DNA of 64,000 bases. Origin: JBHHUI01 sp965248775. Lineage in GTDB: Bacteria > Chloroflexota > Anaerolineae > Anaerolineales > JBHHUI01. The stretch spans positions 2,976,001-3,040,000 of the forward strand of contig OZ252150.1 in assembly GCA_965248775.1 (NCBI GenBank). The letters run 5' to 3'. Below the pieces are notes generated by a model, which worked only from the letters and a program-made list of their open reading frames with translations, was not told the origin of the DNA and did no database searches. The position numbers were made by a program, and so were the translations under genes. Shown here in pieces: positions 1 to 8,852 of the stretch. How positions within the stretch are numbered: the stretch's first letter is position 1; every line of letters begins with the position of its first letter.

Positions 1-2606
1 CGGAAGGAACAGAAGCCAGGGACGTTCCCATTAGCACATCTGATCTGCCAAGTTGGTTACAAGCATCCGAACAACAACCTGTCGCAGCAGCCGAACCGGA
101 AGAGGGTACCGACAAACCAGAGGCCGAAATACCAGCGAGCGAAGGGGAAGATCAGGTACCAGATTGGCTCGCTACAACCGAAGGAACAGAAGCCAAAGAT
201 GTTTCTATTGGTACTTCTGATCTCCCGAGTTTGTTGCAAGCACCCGAACAACAACTTGAGGCAGCAGCCGAGCCAGAAGTATCAGTAGGACCTGAAGACC
301 TGCCCACGACGAGCGACGTCGAAACAGAAGATCAACCGGATTGGCCGGCCGAGTCAGAACCGCTGACCTCATTCGCGCCCTCCAAACCAGACCCAAGCGT
401 GCTTGAGCCCGATCCAATTCCAGATTGGCTTGCAGAGGGCGAACCCACACCACAGGAAAGTGCGGAAACAGAACCTGAAGCAGAACTTCCGGCGTGGATG
501 TCAGAATCCGCTCCTTTGGCCGCTGATGTAGAAGAAACTCTTTCACCTGATTCAGAACCAACTGCAGAAACGCCTGATCGGCTTGCAACACCCGAGGCTG
601 AATCAGAGTTATTAGAAATTGTCCCGACTGAGGAGCCGGAAGCAGCAGCTGACAAACCCGCCTGGTTGGTAGAGACTGAGGCAGCCCTCGCTGCTGACAC
701 CGAGCGGGGCAATTTCCAGACAGCGAGGCTCGAACCCCCGACCGGCCTGTCTGATTTAGCCGTCCCACCTGAAGGGGAAGACGATGATCAAGAAAGCACT
801 ATCGAATTCCAGTTGCCAGATAGTGCCAATTTACCGGATTGGCTGGAACCCACATCGTCCAGACCACCCGCAGAAACAGAAGATGAATCAAGCCAGCCGG
901 AACATGTCAGCGATGTAGATTTCTCGGACTTCCTGGTGGAACCAGAAGCCGCTGCGATCGACTTTGAAGCACCGGTTGCCGATTTACCTGATTGGCTCGC
1001 TGGAATTCGAATCCAGGATGTAGCAGCACAATCCGATGCACCGGCTATCTCATCCGATGCTCCCGGCGATGCCGACGATGACACCCTTGATTGGCTGGCA
1101 ATTCTCGACACCGTCCCCCAGTCTCGTCGACTGGACGAGGCGCCGGCCGGCGCGGGTGATGAGAATGGCGAACACCCCGCAGTCATCGGCGCTCCCGAGA
1201 CAGAAGGACCGGACCTTACCCCACCCACAGGGGATGACTTACCAGACTGGCTGGCGGCCGTCGGACCTCCGAGCGAGGTGACACAAACCACCGACAGTGA
1301 GATTACCGGAGAACTGCCACAGGCTGCTGATATGCCGGATTGGCTGGCCGCTATGCGTCCGGAGGGAATTGAAGAGCCGGTTCTCCCACAGGATCCACGC
1401 AGCGCAGCAATCCCCGCTAGAGGGCGACTACCAAAAGAGCCTGAAATTGAAGCAGCGGAGTTGCCGGAATGGGCCGAGGAGCTCGAAGCGACCGACGAAG
1501 TTTCTCAGCCAGTCAGTCTTGCTAGCACCGCTGATGACTACGAAGAAAAAGCCGGACCGCTGGCCGGGATGAGTGGCATCATACGTGCCGAACCCGTGGT
1601 GACCTTAGCGGGTACGCCCGGCGTATCCGTTACGAACTTCACCGTCACTGATTGGCAACGCGAACAGGCCGAAATTTTTCGCGAACTCATGCGCGAAGAG
1701 ATCGAAGATTTGCCGGAAGAAACCCGGCGCAAGTTCCGGTTGCCTTTTGCGGTGGATCGTTTGATCGTTTATGCGCTCATCCTGCTAGCAATGCTGACGC
1801 CTTTTGCATTGGGAGAGACCTTCTTCGACACACCCAAACCAGAATTGTTCCCGCAGAACCGCGCACTCTTCGAGAGCATCGCCAGCCTGCCAGCAGATTC
1901 ACTCGTGCTGGTAGCGTTCGAATATGAACCCGGTACAGGCGGCGAACTCAACGACGCGTTGGAAGGAGTGTTGTACCAACTCGCCGATCGCGGGCACCGC
2001 ATTGCGCTCGTCAGTACACGCCCAGCCGGAGTCGGTATCGCACAAGCTCTAATCGAGCGCACCCTGGAGCTGGCAGAGATCGATGCCGCCGCGACCTATG
2101 GGAGCAAGTATGTCAATCTGGGATTCATCCCCGGCGGTGCCATTGGACTGCAGGCCTTCGCCGGCGATCCGATCGGCGTAATTGATGTGGACTTCATCCG
2201 TGGCGAATCCCCCTGGGAGATGGCTGTAGTAGCCGATGTAAATACATTGCAGAGCTTCGATCTGATTCTGGTCGCTGCCGACACCCCGACTGCGAGCCGC
2301 GCCTGGTTGGAACAGGTCCGCACGAGTGAGATTCCAATGGGCGCAATTGTTACTGCCTCTGCTGAACCACTCGTTTTACCATATGCTGAAGGCGAAGAAG
2401 CACAGCTTGTAGGACTCTCCGCAGGGCTAACGGGAGCCTTTATCAACGACATTATCGCCCCACATGGTGTATCCCCGGTATCGCGCCGCTGGGATTCATT
2501 CTCCGCGGGCATCCTTGTTGCCGGCCTAATCCTCCTGGCTGGGAATGTACTTTGGGTCGCTATTGGCCTTGCCCGCCAGCAGACGCGTATTGGAAGTGAC
2601 CTTTAA
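1..2606 (+). CDS. Acidic LPDWL-repeat membrane protein (5' partial)
   Basis: The frame is open to the left window edge, so the true start lies outside; the first ATG inside the window is at 231. The first ~500 residues are acidic, Pro/Glu/Ser-rich and carry about 13 spaced copies of a short motif of the form LPDWL/VPDWL/LPAWM. A 177-bp tandem duplication is visible at the edge: the same 15 bases start at 3 and at 180, giving repeated protein blocks ending in LPSWLQA / LPSLLQA. After the disordered part there is a membrane helix (around LIVYALILLAMLTPFAL), a folded extracytoplasmic region of about 230 residues, and a second helix near the C terminus. LPDWL-type repeats are a habit of Chloroflexota hypothetical proteins. 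The function is unknown. The repeats look like linear peptide motifs on a flexible tether, which is inference. It heads a four-gene same-strand cluster with short gaps. Confidence 0.75.
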   Translation, partial: EGTEARDVPISTSDLPSWLQASEQQPVAAAEPEEGTDKPEAEIPASEGEDQVPDWLATTEGTEAKDVSIGTSDLPSLLQAPEQQLEAAAEPEVSVGPEDLPTTSDVETEDQPDWPAESEPLTSFAPSKPDPSVLEPDPIPDWLAEGEPTPQESAETEPEAELPAWMSESAPLAADVEETLSPDSEPTAETPDRLATPEAESELLEIVPTEEPEAAADKPAWLVETEAALAADTERGNFQTARLEPPTGLSDLAVPPEGEDDDQESTIEFQLPDSANLPDWLEPTSSRPPAETEDESSQPEHVSDVDFSDFLVEPEAAAIDFEAPVADLPDWLAGIRIQDVAAQSDAPAISSDAPGDADDDTLDWLAILDTVPQSRRLDEAPAGAGDENGEHPAVIGAPETEGPDLTPPTGDDLPDWLAAVGPPSEVTQTTDSEITGELPQAADMPDWLAAMRPEGIEEPVLPQDPRSAAIPARGRLPKEPEIEAAELPEWAEELEATDEVSQPVSLASTADDYEEKAGPLAGMSGIIRAEPVVTLAGTPGVSVTNFTVTDWQREQAEIFRELMREEIEDLPEETRRKFRLPFAVDRLIVYALILLAMLTPFALGETFFDTPKPELFPQNRALFESIASLPADSLVLVAFEYEPGTGGELNDALEGVLYQLADRGHRIALVSTRPAGVGIAQALIERTLELAEIDAAATYGSKYVNLGFIPGGAIGLQAFAGDPIGVIDVDFIRGESPWEMAVVADVNTLQSFDLILVAADTPTASRAWLEQVRTSEIPMGAIVTASAEPLVLPYAEGEEAQLVGLSAGLTGAFINDIIAPHGVSPVSRRWDSFSAGILVAGLILLAGNVLWVAIGLARQQTRIGSDL

Positions 2607-2624
2607 AATGATCTCGGGGGCTCG

Positions 2625-3362
2625 TTGTGTACTATGAGCGAAGAACTCCTTGATCTGTTCGGCCTCACAATTTCATTTCTGTTGAGCCTGCTGGTCTTCA
2701 GCTACCTGCTGGGCGACAATCCTATGTACAGGATCGCCATGCATCTATTCATCGGCGTCGCTGCCGGCTATGCAACCATCGTCGTTGTCGAGGCAGTTCT
2801 CGTGCCGCGTGTACAGGCGATCTTAAATAGCCCCGATCCAACCGAACGAGGTCTGGCCGCTGTGCCGCTCGTAATTGGCTGGCTCATACTACTCAAAGTG
2901 AGCCGACGTCTGGCACCCTTGGGGAATGTGGCAATGGGATTGCTCGTGGGAGTCGGCGCTGCTGTTGCGGTGGGGGGAGCAGTGACCGGCACACTCTTCC
3001 CGCAAATACAGGCGAACTTCCTCGACCCCTTGCAGCCTCCGCTCGGCAGCGGTCGCACCACTGCCGGTTGGGCTTTTGATGTTGGAATGATCGTCTTCGG
3101 AACGGTCTGTTCACTGATCTATTTTTACTATGGCGCCCGTCGCCTGCCAACTGGACGAGTCGGACGCCCGACACTTATTCTCATTCCAGCTGCCTTCGGT
3201 CAGATTTTTATCACGATTGCATTGGCCGCACTCTATGCCGGGGCCCTGGCAACCGCCTTCGCATTACTGAGTGAACGGGTATTGTTCATGTGGACTTTCG
3301 TCACTAGCGACCTGACCGAAACTGTCATTCCAACCATCATGCAAAACATTGGCCAAGGCTGA
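2625..3362 (+). CDS. Polytopic membrane protein of unknown function
   Basis: A 245-residue protein with about six or seven hydrophobic segments and no motif I recognise. Two starts are possible: TTG at 2625, four bases after a GGGGG stretch, or ATG at 2634. It begins 18 bases after the LPDWL-repeat gene and its end overlaps the next gene by 14 bases, so the set is probably co-transcribed. The strict order repeat protein, membrane protein, MutL-like ATPase, barrel protein suggests one membrane-associated complex, but no reaction can be assigned. Composition is like the neighbours and there is no sign of transfer. Confidence 0.7.
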   Translation: MCTMSEELLDLFGLTISFLLSLLVFSYLLGDNPMYRIAMHLFIGVAAGYATIVVVEAVLVPRVQAILNSPDPTERGLAAVPLVIGWLILLKVSRRLAPLGNVAMGLLVGVGAAVAVGGAVTGTLFPQIQANFLDPLQPPLGSGRTTAGWAFDVGMIVFGTVCSLIYFYYGARRLPTGRVGRPTLILIPAAFGQIFITIALAALYAGALATAFALLSERVLFMWTFVTSDLTETVIPTIMQNIGQG

Positions 3363-5121
3363 CTTACCATTGGAAGATAACGGCACTTCTACCGAATCGA
3401 TCCTGGCGGTTGATTTTGGCAGTGTGAACACACGCGCCGCGCTGTTGGACATCGTCGACGGAGAGTTCCGCTTTGTAGCGGGCGGAGAGGCGCCGACAAC
3501 AGTCGAACCGCCGTTCAGTGACGTGGGCGAAGGCCTGCGCCATGCGCTTGACAACCTGCAAGTGATCACCGGCCGCCCCTACCTGGATGAAGAAGAACGG
3601 CTCATCCTGCCTTTGCGGCCAGATGGCGCAGGCGTAGATGCCTTCGCAGCCACGGCGAGCGCGGGCGAACCGCTGCGCACAATCGTGGTCGGCTTGATGC
3701 CGGATGTCTCTGTAGAAAGTGCGCGGCGGGCAGCTGCATCCACATATCTTTCCGTTGTGAAAGTTTTGAATCTGGCGGACGACCGGCGTGAAGAGCAGCA
3801 GGTAGATGCCCTGTTGCGCGCAAAAGCAGATATTGTCTTTATCAGTGGTGGCACCGAAGGTGGCGCCCGTACAGCTGTACTGCATCTGGCAGATACTGTT
3901 GCGATGGCGCTCAGCCTAATGTCGTTCGGTGAGCGCCCGCGCATACTTTATGCCGGCAATAGCATTTTGCGCGAGCGTATGCAGGCGATATTCGAAGGCA
4001 TTGCACCTGTTGAAGTTGCCAGCAATGTGCGCCCCTCCCTGGAAAGGGAGACTGTCCGGTCAGCGGAGCGCCGGCTCGCGCAGCTCTACGACAACATTCG
4101 CATCGAACGCATTGCTGGCTATGGAGAGCTCGCCGAATGGAGTGGTGGGAATGTGATGCCGACGGCGCGAGCCTATGGCAATCTGATTCGATTCACCAGC
4201 CATATCTTCGATCCGGTCAAAGGTGTGCTCGGCGTAGATGTTGGGTCGGCCTCCACGACAATGGCTGTCGCGTTTGGTGGTGAACTCGCACTCACCGTCC
4301 GACCGGATGTAGGCATTGGTCACAGCGCCGCTAATCTGCTACGTCATACGAGTGCTGCAGCAATTGGGCGCTGGCTACCTGTCGATATTCCAACAGATAT
4401 AATTACAGACTTCGTATATAACAAGTCGCTCTCGCCTGCAAGTATCCCGGAGACATTGGAAGAACTCTATCTGGAGCAGGCGTTAGCGCGTCAAGCGCTG
4501 GCTGTTGCCGTGGAGTCATCGCGCGAGAACTGGCCGAGCTACATCCGCGCCGCACGGAGCACGCTGCTCCCGCCAGTTGACCCCATCATTGGGAGTGGCG
4601 CTGTCCTGGCTCGCGCGCCGAAAGCGGCTCAGGCCGCGATGATCCTACTCGATGGATTACAACCCATCGGGGTAACAACACTTCTTGTAGATCAGCATAA
4701 CCTGGCGCCTTCGCTCGGTGCAACGGCAGCATTCAATCCAGTTGCAGCGGTGCAAGTCTTTCAGTCTGGTGCGTTTGCCAATCTAGGATCCGTTGTTTGC
4801 CCTTTGGGTCGTGCCCGACCAGGTCAGCACGTAGTACGCGTGCGCATGCAATATAGCAACGGAGAACGATTGAGCGTGGAAGTTCGTTATGGCACAATCG
4901 AAGTGTTACCCCTGCCTTTGGGACAGGAAGCACAGGTGACTCTACAACCTTTGAGGGGCTTTGACATCGGATATGGGCGCGGACAGGCTCGCCGATTAAG
5001 GTTGAGCGGTGGGCTGATCGGTCTGATCTTGGATGCGCGTGGCCGGCCAATTGCTTTGGCAAATAATGCCGAGAAACGCCGGGAGCAGATGCAAAACTGG
5101 TTAGCCGAACTGGGAGCGTAA
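3349..5121 (+). CDS. MutL/GlmL-like ASKHA-fold ATPase
   Basis: A 590-residue protein starting with TTG at 3349 and overlapping the upstream gene by 14 bases. Residues ~17-30 (ILAVDFGSVNTRAALLDI) form a phosphate-1 loop of the actin/Hsp70/sugar-kinase fold. A second glycine-rich loop lies near residue 295 (GVLGVDVGSASTTMAV) and an adenosine-type loop near 420 (IIGSGAVLARAP). This arrangement matches the MutL family, whose founder sits beside glutamate mutase and is thought to be a reactivase or chaperone. No B12 mutase subunit is present here, so a glutamate mutase role is not supported. The clustering with two membrane proteins suggests a different, uncharacterised use of the fold. The family call is fairly secure; the function is open. 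Confidence 0.7.
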   Translation: MAKADLPLEDNGTSTESILAVDFGSVNTRAALLDIVDGEFRFVAGGEAPTTVEPPFSDVGEGLRHALDNLQVITGRPYLDEEERLILPLRPDGAGVDAFAATASAGEPLRTIVVGLMPDVSVESARRAAASTYLSVVKVLNLADDRREEQQVDALLRAKADIVFISGGTEGGARTAVLHLADTVAMALSLMSFGERPRILYAGNSILRERMQAIFEGIAPVEVASNVRPSLERETVRSAERRLAQLYDNIRIERIAGYGELAEWSGGNVMPTARAYGNLIRFTSHIFDPVKGVLGVDVGSASTTMAVAFGGELALTVRPDVGIGHSAANLLRHTSAAAIGRWLPVDIPTDIITDFVYNKSLSPASIPETLEELYLEQALARQALAVAVESSRENWPSYIRAARSTLLPPVDPIIGSGAVLARAPKAAQAAMILLDGLQPIGVTTLLVDQHNLAPSLGATAAFNPVAAVQVFQSGAFANLGSVVCPLGRARPGQHVVRVRMQYSNGERLSVEVRYGTIEVLPLPLGQEAQVTLQPLRGFDIGYGRGQARRLRLSGGLIGLILDARGRPIALANNAEKRREQMQNWLAELGA

Positions 5122-5128
5122 AGGGACT

Positions 5129-6214
5129 ATGTATCTACCTGCGATGACGCACATCGCGCCTCTGCTCACTATTCGGCGGGAGCGAGCGCTGCCCACACCA
5201 GGACAGATTCTGGTACGCCCCGGCGATCAGGTTGGCGCGACAGATGTTATCGCGCGCTCTCCGCGAAACACAAAGCATAGCATTCTAGACATTGCGCGCC
5301 TGTTGCGCATCGAATCTGTTGTAGCGGATGCTAAACTGGAAGTCGAACCAGGCAGTCCGGTGGAAGAAGGCCAGACGCTGGCCGAGAATCGGTCGTTGTT
5401 ATTGTTCCGGCGCCGGGTAAGGTCACCTTTTGATGGGGAGGTGATTGCGGTCGGGGACGGACGTGTATTGCTTGCATCTCGCGATGAGCCTTTCGAGTTG
5501 CGCGCATTCATGCCCGGCACGGTGCTCGAAATCCAGCCAAGTTTGTCTGTGCTGATTGAGACCAATGGCGCTTTGATCCAATCAAAGTGGGGCTCAGGCC
5601 GCAAAACCTTTGGGATCTTACGTGTAGCCGCAACCGACCCCAACCAGCCATTGTTGGCGCAATCTATTGATGTAGGCTATCAGGATGCTATTATTGTAGT
5701 GGGCGGAATGGTTGGGCGAGAAGCATTACAAGCAGTCATTGCCGCGCGGGCCCGAGGGATCGTTGCCGGCAGCATCCCCGGCGAACTTGCCGATTACGCC
5801 CGTCGGGTCCACTTCCCTATACTCATTACAGAGGGTTTTGGAAACCGTGTTATGCCAAATTATACGTGGGCCTTACTTGTGGAAAACAACGGTCGAGACG
5901 CAGTCTTGGATGCCAATCCAACGGATCGCTTTGCCGGTTCTCGCCCCGAACTGATCATTCCATTGCCCCCCATCGACCCGCAGCCACCGTTTCCAGTGGA
6001 AGGCGAGCCCCTCATTACAGGCAAGCGCGTCCGTATGATCCGCGCACCTCATGTCGGAGAAACCGGTATTGTGTCAGGTGTCCCCACAGAGCGAGAACGC
6101 TTCCCCAGCGGCTTGATTGCCTTCCCCGTTGTGATCGAACTAGAGAACGGAGAAACAATCAGCACCCCTCGCAAAAACGTCGAGATCATAGAACAAAGCA
6201 CGCTCGAATCCTAA
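5129..6214 (+). CDS. Barrel-sandwich / KOW-like protein of unknown function
   Basis: A 361-residue soluble protein starting at ATG 5129, with a purine-rich AAAGGG just upstream; a second ATG is at 5144. Residues ~20-140 have the Gly-Pro turns of a barrel-sandwich or biotinyl/lipoyl-like fold (LPTPGQILVRPGDQVG, then VEPGSPVEEGQTLAEN, then VRSPFDGEVIAVGDGRVLLA). The C-terminal ~60 residues resemble a KOW/SH3-like barrel (APHVGETGIVSG ... VVIELENGETISTPRKNVEII). There is no signal peptide, membrane segment or catalytic motif that I recognise. It begins 7 bases after the MutL-like ATPase and closes the cluster. The folds suggest binding or scaffolding rather than catalysis, which is inference. 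Confidence 0.6.
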   Translation: MYLPAMTHIAPLLTIRRERALPTPGQILVRPGDQVGATDVIARSPRNTKHSILDIARLLRIESVVADAKLEVEPGSPVEEGQTLAENRSLLLFRRRVRSPFDGEVIAVGDGRVLLASRDEPFELRAFMPGTVLEIQPSLSVLIETNGALIQSKWGSGRKTFGILRVAATDPNQPLLAQSIDVGYQDAIIVVGGMVGREALQAVIAARARGIVAGSIPGELADYARRVHFPILITEGFGNRVMPNYTWALLVENNGRDAVLDANPTDRFAGSRPELIIPLPPIDPQPPFPVEGEPLITGKRVRMIRAPHVGETGIVSGVPTERERFPSGLIAFPVVIELENGETISTPRKNVEIIEQSTLES

Positions 6215-6226
6215 ATTCACCAAAGA

Positions 6227-6372
6227 GTGCAGTGCTCCACTGTGTCAAGTCACAAAGAACACAGAGAAAGAACTCATTGAAGCTATTCAGGGTGGAATTT
6301 GGGACTGGGTACCGACCAGTGGTACCGGGGGGAAAGCTTTGTGTACTTTGCGCAGTGGAGTGTGCACTGCAC
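6227..6372. repeat. Long imperfect nested palindrome in the 6215-6552 gene-free stretch
   Basis: The outer arms are GTGCAGTGCTCCACTG at 6227-6242 and its near reverse complement at 6353-6372. Inside them are CACAAAGAACACAGAGAAAG and a matching CTTTGTGTACTTTG. The centre holds ACTGGGTACCGACC followed by AGTGGTACC, the same unit that is repeated many times at 52.1-55.6 kb. It looks like a dispersed CACAAAG-type intergenic repeat into which other palindromes have been nested. No gene was seen in this stretch. Confidence 0.6.
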
Positions 6373-6552
6373 GCTGTGTCTTAGTGGTGATAAGGCTGGC
6401 ACGTAGCTTGCACATCTAATTCTTAATATATCCACCGCCTAGGCAGCGCTCCTGTTCATATGCTGGTCACTGGCGCAGATTGATAGTCACGTGTAAAATG
6501 CCAGCTTGTTGCTTCCCCGGCAGTGGCCCACCCTTTTAGGAGATGATGCACG

Positions 6553-7227
6553 ATGGCCGAACTGCCACCCGACATTGATTTTGACCCTGCCCTCGACTTC
6601 GACGAGGAAGGGGAGGAGCAATTCCCAGAAGAGGCGAGTAATCGCCCTTTCATAATTGCTTCTCTCGCCCTGGGCGGCGTCTTCATTCTAGGCCTTATCT
6701 GTATCGGCCTATATTTAGTGGTCCTTGCGCCGCGGCAGCGCGACGCACAGATGACTGAAGCCGCTAAAATTTTTGCGACGAACACACAAGCCGTGATCGA
6801 CGCCCAGTTAACCGCTAACGCGAACACCGGTGGGGGCGGCGAATCGCCAACTGCCACCGAAGCGCCGAGCGAACCTGACCCCACTGATACACCTGTCGCC
6901 ATTGCCCAAATCACTGATACACCGGTGGTTGCTCCGACTAACACAGAGACGCCGGAGCCCGTGGACGAGGCCACTTCCGGACCCTCACCAATACCCAGCA
7001 ATACACCGACTCGGCTGCCCACACTTTCTATCGGCACTGATGTAGGCGCAGGTGGGGGCGGCGAAACACCGGGAGCGGGAACACCTACTGCGACCCAGTT
7101 TGCCACGGCGTTGCCGGATACCGGTTTTGCCGATGAAGTTGGTGCACCCTTGCTCATCTTGGGCGCACTCGGTCTGATCGCAGTAATGGTTGTCGCTCGA
7201 CGTGTACGACTATCGGGTTTCAACTGA
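6553..7227 (+). CDS. Membrane protein with LPXTG-like C-terminal sorting signal
   Basis: A 224-residue protein. The N terminus is acidic (residues 1-30), then a membrane helix at ~31-57, then a long Thr/Pro/Glu-rich low-complexity linker. The C terminus has LPDTG near residue 190 followed by a hydrophobic helix and basic residues (ARRVR), the three-part layout of a sortase sorting signal. No sortase gene is in the window. Chloroflexota use such tails often, but whether this one is cleaved and attached cannot be told from sequence. The ATG at 6553 follows AGGAGATGATGC, a good ribosome-binding site. The gene stands alone and faces the phosphohexomutase gene across a hairpin. Confidence 0.75.
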   Translation: MAELPPDIDFDPALDFDEEGEEQFPEEASNRPFIIASLALGGVFILGLICIGLYLVVLAPRQRDAQMTEAAKIFATNTQAVIDAQLTANANTGGGGESPTATEAPSEPDPTDTPVAIAQITDTPVVAPTNTETPEPVDEATSGPSPIPSNTPTRLPTLSIGTDVGAGGGGETPGAGTPTATQFATALPDTGFADEVGAPLLILGALGLIAVMVVARRVRLSGFN

Positions 7228-7263
7228 CCCAAGTTTTCTTAATCTCGGCCATCGATTAAAAAA

Positions 7264-7298
7264 TCCGGCGTCACTCAAGCGAAACGAGTGACGCCGGA
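7264..7298 (-). terminator. Rho-independent terminator
   Basis: A perfect 13-bp stem (TCCGGCGTCACTC with its complement) around a 9-base loop. A run of As precedes it on the + strand, so the U-tract follows the stem in - strand transcripts. It ends the phosphohexomutase gene and may also act for the convergent gene on the + strand. Confidence 0.85.
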
Positions 7299-7341
7299 TA
7301 CGTGCTTTGCACTGAGCCGCTCGCGGCATCGCGCTTTTGAT

Positions 7342-8799
7342 TCATGCCTTCTGAGCGACTTCCTCCCCAAAAGCTAGCAGCGCCTGCTTCCCTTCCTCAT
7401 CACGTGCTTCCGCATACACGCGCAACACAGGCTCCGTTCCGGAAGGCCGAATCAGTAGCCAAGAGTCATCTGCTAATAAATACTTTACCCCATCCCTTGT
7501 CTGAACATCGACCACATTTAACCCACCAATGACGCGCGGCGCGTCTTCACTTAATCGACGTACCATATCCCTTTTCGCCACCGGCTGTGAGAGACGCAGG
7601 TCCGTACGCGCATATACAACCGGCCCGACCTCCTTCAATAAATCCTCAACCAGGTCATACAGGGAACTGCCATAGGCTGCCATCACTTCCAGGAGCAGTA
7701 ATCCCATGAGGATACCGTCACCTTCAGGGATATGGCCACGAATACTAATCCCGCCGGACTCCTCCCCACCGATGAGAACATCGCTTTTTAACATGTGATC
7801 CGCAATATGGTTGAAACCAACCGGTGTTTCGATGAGAGGAATGTCGTAGAGGGCAGCTTGGCGGTTTAACATCTGGGTGGTGGAGACTGTCTTAACAACC
7901 GCCCCGCGCTGCTCCTTTTTCTCGGCCAGATATTTCAAACAGAGCGCCATGATCTTATGGGGATCGACAAACTGACCGCGCCCGTCCATGGCCCCCAGCC
8001 GATCGGCGTCGCCATCTGTTATCAAGCCCACATCTCCGGCGCCACTTGCAATTGCACTAGCCGTTGCGCCCAGATACTTCATGATGGGTTCGGGATGCAC
8101 TCCACCGAAGCCGGGATTCATGTTGCCCCGGATCTCAGTAACTTCAATGCCTGTGCCTGCTAGTAAACCTTTAATATAGTTACGGCCGGAACCATACATC
8201 GCGTCTACAACTACATGCAGGCGTTCTGGATAGGCCGCAATGAGGTCAAGGTCGATCAGCGTACGCAAATGCTCGTAGTATGCCGGAACCGGATTGAAGC
8301 GCTCGATCAGACCGACCTGGACAGCATGGTCGAAATCCATCAGGTTTGGGCCTCGGGCGCGCGCTTCGTTATCGTTGAGATATACCTCCACCCGGCGACA
8401 CTGCTCGGGCAGCGCACTACCCCCATACGACGCCTTTAGCTTAACTCCGTTGTAGCGCGGGGCATTGTGGGAGGCCGTGACCATTACCCCTCCGGCTGCG
8501 CGCAGTTCCCGGACAGCAAATGAAATCGCAGGCGTAGCAGCGTCAGCATGGGTCAGGAAGACCTTAATGTCGTTCGCTGCCAGAACGCGGGCAACCTCAC
8601 GCGCATAGCGATCTGAGAGGAAACGGGTATCGAATCCGATGACGACTGAACGCCGTCCGCCGGTATTTGACTCGTCACTCAGCCAGGCTGGCGAGTTGAC
8701 AGCGTCGGCAACGGCCTGCGATACAAGCCGCAAATTATTAAACGTGAATGTGTCCGAGATGACAGCTCGCCAGCCATCCGTGCCGAAATGAATTGCCAT
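7342..8799 (-). CDS. Phosphoglucomutase / phosphomannomutase family protein
   Basis: A 485-residue alpha-D-phosphohexomutase that moves a phosphate between C1 and C6 of a hexose phosphate. All four family signatures are present: the phosphoserine loop VTASHNAPRYNG near residue 106 with Ser as the phosphorylated residue, the Mg loop GDADRLGAMD near 265, the sugar loop GGEESGGISIRGHIPEGDG near 355, and the phosphate loop RPSGTEPVLRVYAEA near the C terminus. The length is typical. The exact substrate (glucose, mannose or glucosamine phosphate) cannot be told from these motifs. The gene is followed by a strong terminator and probably forms its own unit. Confidence 0.9.
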   Translation of the reverse strand: MAIHFGTDGWRAVISDTFTFNNLRLVSQAVADAVNSPAWLSDESNTGGRRSVVIGFDTRFLSDRYAREVARVLAANDIKVFLTHADAATPAISFAVRELRAAGGVMVTASHNAPRYNGVKLKASYGGSALPEQCRRVEVYLNDNEARARGPNLMDFDHAVQVGLIERFNPVPAYYEHLRTLIDLDLIAAYPERLHVVVDAMYGSGRNYIKGLLAGTGIEVTEIRGNMNPGFGGVHPEPIMKYLGATASAIASGAGDVGLITDGDADRLGAMDGRGQFVDPHKIMALCLKYLAEKKEQRGAVVKTVSTTQMLNRQAALYDIPLIETPVGFNHIADHMLKSDVLIGGEESGGISIRGHIPEGDGILMGLLLLEVMAAYGSSLYDLVEDLLKEVGPVVYARTDLRLSQPVAKRDMVRRLSEDAPRVIGGLNVVDVQTRDGVKYLLADDSWLLIRPSGTEPVLRVYAEARDEEGKQALLAFGEEVAQKA

Positions 8800-8852
8800 A
8801 TGGAATTATCTACAGAAAGGGAATATTGGATTGCAGCGCATTTGGCGAAGGA

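Noticed and set aside
231..2606. Starting the LPDWL gene at the ATG at 231
   Set aside because: The frame is open and family-like to base 1; the ATG lies inside a tandem repeat.
3364..3885. Long antisense frames opposite the MutL-like gene and many others
   Set aside because: They mirror the codon bias of the real genes and show no family resemblance or ribosome-binding site.
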